Positions 12,776-14,258 of a stretch of DNA of 14,258 nt are shown in pieces; positions within the stretch are counted from its first letter, which is position 1; every line of letters starts with the position of its first letter. This stretch comes from Alistipes sp. UBA943 (lineage in GTDB: Bacteria > Bacteroidota > Bacteroidia > Bacteroidales > Rikenellaceae). The translations under genes and the position numbers were made by a program. The stretch lies in contig DBDB01000021.1 in NCBI GenBank assembly GCA_002293345.1, forward strand, positions 561 to 14,818, in the 5' to 3' direction. The notes beneath the pieces were generated by a model, which saw only the letters and a program-made list of their open reading frames with translations, did not search any database and was not told the DNA's origin.

Positions 12776-13882
12776 ATGAAAAAAGTTCTCTTTTCGATGG
12801 CACTCGCGTGTGCCGTTCTTTTAGCCGCCTGTAACGGGCAAAAGAAACTCGTTACGATGGGTGACAAAAACACGATCGACACCCTCTCGTACGCACTCGG
12901 TGTGGATGTAGGCGACGGGTTCAAAAACTCGATGGGTGACCTCGATTTCGATTTCGATGCCTTGCAAAAAGGTATCATGGATGGTAGCCGTGAGAAGGGT
13001 AAAATCTCGCGTGACTCCGCGGTGATGTACCTCCGTCAATATTTCATGGAGAAACGTCCCGCACGTCTCAAAGCAAGTGCCGAAAAACGAGAGGCCGAAG
13101 GTATTGCCGAAGTACCCAAAACAGACTCGTCGCTCTTTGAGAACAAAGCGGAGCGTCGTAACGTGTCGTACGCCATCGGTGTCGATATGGGTACCAACAT
13201 GGTGACGTCCAACCTGCCCATCCAACTCTACTGGTTTATGGAGGCCATGAAGACAACCTTCGTCGGCGAGAACGAACCCACGATCAACGTGACCGAGTCG
13301 CGTAACTTCGTGCGTAACTACCTCATGGTCGTGGCTCCCGCCAAGAACAAAGAGGAGAATATCGCCTGGTTGGCCGACGTGGAGAAAAAATCTGGTGTCA
13401 AAAAGACAGAGTCCGGTCTCCTTTATAAAATCAACAAGATGGGTGACGAGACTGTCATGGCCAAAGACGATCGTGATCGCGTGAAGGTACACTACACCGG
13501 TTGGAACCACCGCGGACAGATCTTCGACAGCTCATACTTCAAGAACAAACCCGAGCAGGTACGTAACATGCTCAAACAGATGAATCCCGAAGGTTACGAT
13601 AAGGATGAGCCCATCGAGTTCCCGCTCAACGGCGTGATCAAAGGTTGGGGCGAAGGTCTGATGTTGGTCGGTAAAGGTGGTAAGATCACACTCTGGATCC
13701 CCTCCAACCTCGCGTATGGCGAGTGGGGTCAGGGCCCGATGATCCCTGGTAACGAAGCGTTGAAGTTCGAGGTTACGTTGGTGGATGTGATCCCCTACGC
13801 CGATCCCTATGCCCCGACTGCCGAAGACACCGCAACCTCCGAAGATGTGGAGACTGCCGAAGAAATCATCGTGACTGAATAA
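12776..13882 (+). CDS. FKBP-type peptidyl-prolyl isomerase lipoprotein
   Basis: This 368-residue protein has a lipoprotein signal ending LLAAC (Cys19). Two copies of the FKBP_N dimerisation-type module follow, with matching starts LSYALGVDVG (37-46) and VSYAIGVDMG (130-139). The C-terminal FKBP isomerase domain (about 213-340) shows VHYTG at 238-242, FDSS at 250-253, FPLNGVIKGWGEGL at 282-295, IPSNLAYGEWG at 308-318 and LKFEVTLVDV at 329-338. About 25 residues (254-278, including QVRNMLKQMNPEGYDKDEP) are inserted between the FDSS and FPL segments. An acidic Thr/Glu tail ends the protein. It should be a periplasmic chaperone and proline isomerase of the Mip/FkpA type, anchored by lipid. It is monocistronic, with its own promoter and terminator. 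Confidence 0.93.
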   Translation: MKKVLFSMALACAVLLAACNGQKKLVTMGDKNTIDTLSYALGVDVGDGFKNSMGDLDFDFDALQKGIMDGSREKGKISRDSAVMYLRQYFMEKRPARLKASAEKREAEGIAEVPKTDSSLFENKAERRNVSYAIGVDMGTNMVTSNLPIQLYWFMEAMKTTFVGENEPTINVTESRNFVRNYLMVVAPAKNKEENIAWLADVEKKSGVKKTESGLLYKINKMGDETVMAKDDRDRVKVHYTGWNHRGQIFDSSYFKNKPEQVRNMLKQMNPEGYDKDEPIEFPLNGVIKGWGEGLMLVGKGGKITLWIPSNLAYGEWGQGPMIPGNEALKFEVTLVDVIPYADPYAPTAEDTATSEDVETAEEIIVTE

Positions 13883-13905
13883 CACTACGTCACACGAAAC
13901 GAACC

Positions 13906-13940
13906 AAAGCCCCGCTCGATGAGCGGGGCTTTCTTCTTTT
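13906..13940 (+). terminator. Terminator of the FKBP gene
   Basis: AAAGCCCCGCTC pairs with GAGCGGGGCTTT around GAT, followed by a T-rich tract. The inner 19 nt are the reverse complement of the rpsT terminator core. Confidence 0.93.
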
Positions 13941-14258
13941 ACTAAAACCTTACTCCTTTACACAACAAACCTTTGCTACCTTTTAAAAAAGGTAGCCCCA
14001 AAAATTTTCCTGGATACTTCGTATTCCTCCTTTTGCGCGAAGCCAAAGCCCGACGTTTAGTATTCCTGCGTTTCGGTTGTGTCGCAGGTTTCGGAAACCT
14101 CACGAGAAACCAACCCCTAAAACACCTTTCTTAAAGGTGTCGCGACAACAGATCGCAGATCCCGAAGGGATCGTGAACGAAAACAATCAGGGCTGCGCCA
14201 AGTTTACTTGAAAGCAGACATGTTGTTTTTGAACACAAAAATTCTGTAACTTGCGTCA
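13941..14258. other. Gene-free right end with a chain of perfect hairpins
   Basis: It starts with AACCTTACTCCTT (13946-13958), the third copy of the intergenic repeat opening. Then follow GCTACCTTTT-AA-AAAAGGTAGC (13975-13996), ATAC-TTC-GTAT (14014-14024), AGGTTT-CGG-AAACCT (14086-14100), ACACCTTT-CTT-AAAGGTGT (14122-14140), the palindrome TGTCGCGACA (14138-14147), GATCCC-GAA-GGGATC (14158-14172) and CAAGT-TT-ACTTG (14199-14210). A weak promoter (TTG 14223, TAACTTGC 14247-14254) may serve a gene beyond the window. I see no coding frame on either strand. Confidence 0.55.

Noticed and set aside
13975..14210. CRISPR array or tandem-repeat interpretation of the hairpin chain
   Set aside because: The hairpins differ in sequence and spacing; there is no recurring direct repeat.

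Overview
The window looks like a chromosomal segment from a Bacteroidales bacterium of moderate GC content. The main reasons are promoters of the Bacteroidetes type (-7 box TAnnTTTG), almost no Shine-Dalgarno sites, A-rich leaders, tRNA genes without an encoded CCA end, and several families typical of Bacteroidetes: DUF4296 and DUF3298/DUF4163 lipoproteins, a lipoprotein with the GGPKD start and Ig-like domains, a PorT-like barrel, and a CorA with a YGMNF motif. A chorismate dehydratase (mqnA) shows menaquinone synthesis by the futalosine route. That would suit a Rikenellaceae/Alistipes-like organism, but this placement is inference.

Layout: 1-235 holds the 3' end of tRNA-His, then tRNA-Pro(GGG) and tRNA-Glu(TTC). 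rpsT (S20) follows and ends at a strong terminator. A 649-762 inverted repeat precedes the mqnA-corA pair, which overlaps by ATGA. A second, similar intergenic unit precedes a five-gene plus-strand run: MOP flippase, holB, folK, a large Ig-like lipoprotein and an outer-membrane barrel, with overlaps or tiny gaps throughout. After a terminator comes rbfA, a LolE/FtsX-type permease and a DUF4296 lipoprotein. A minus-strand DUF3298/DUF4163 lipoprotein converges on that operon.

From about 11,925 on the window is RNA- and repeat-rich. There is a tRNA-Glu(CTC) with its own promoter and terminator, then a 150-nt structured transcription unit (promoter, long interrupted hairpin, terminator) that resembles a 6S-type RNA. 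Next come an AT-rich hairpin and a broken C-terminal fragment of a FISUMP-like surface protein on the minus strand. The last gene is an FKBP-type prolyl isomerase lipoprotein with duplicated N-terminal modules. The final 320 bases contain no gene but a chain of short perfect hairpins.

Most genes are housekeeping: translation (tRNAs, rpsT, rbfA), replication (holB), folate and menaquinone synthesis, Mg2+ uptake, and envelope assembly. I see no defence island, CRISPR, prophage or intact insertion sequence. The features most worth following up are the structured RNA near 12,147-12,292, the two nearly leaderless promoters embedded in a repeated intergenic unit, and the hairpin chain at the right edge.
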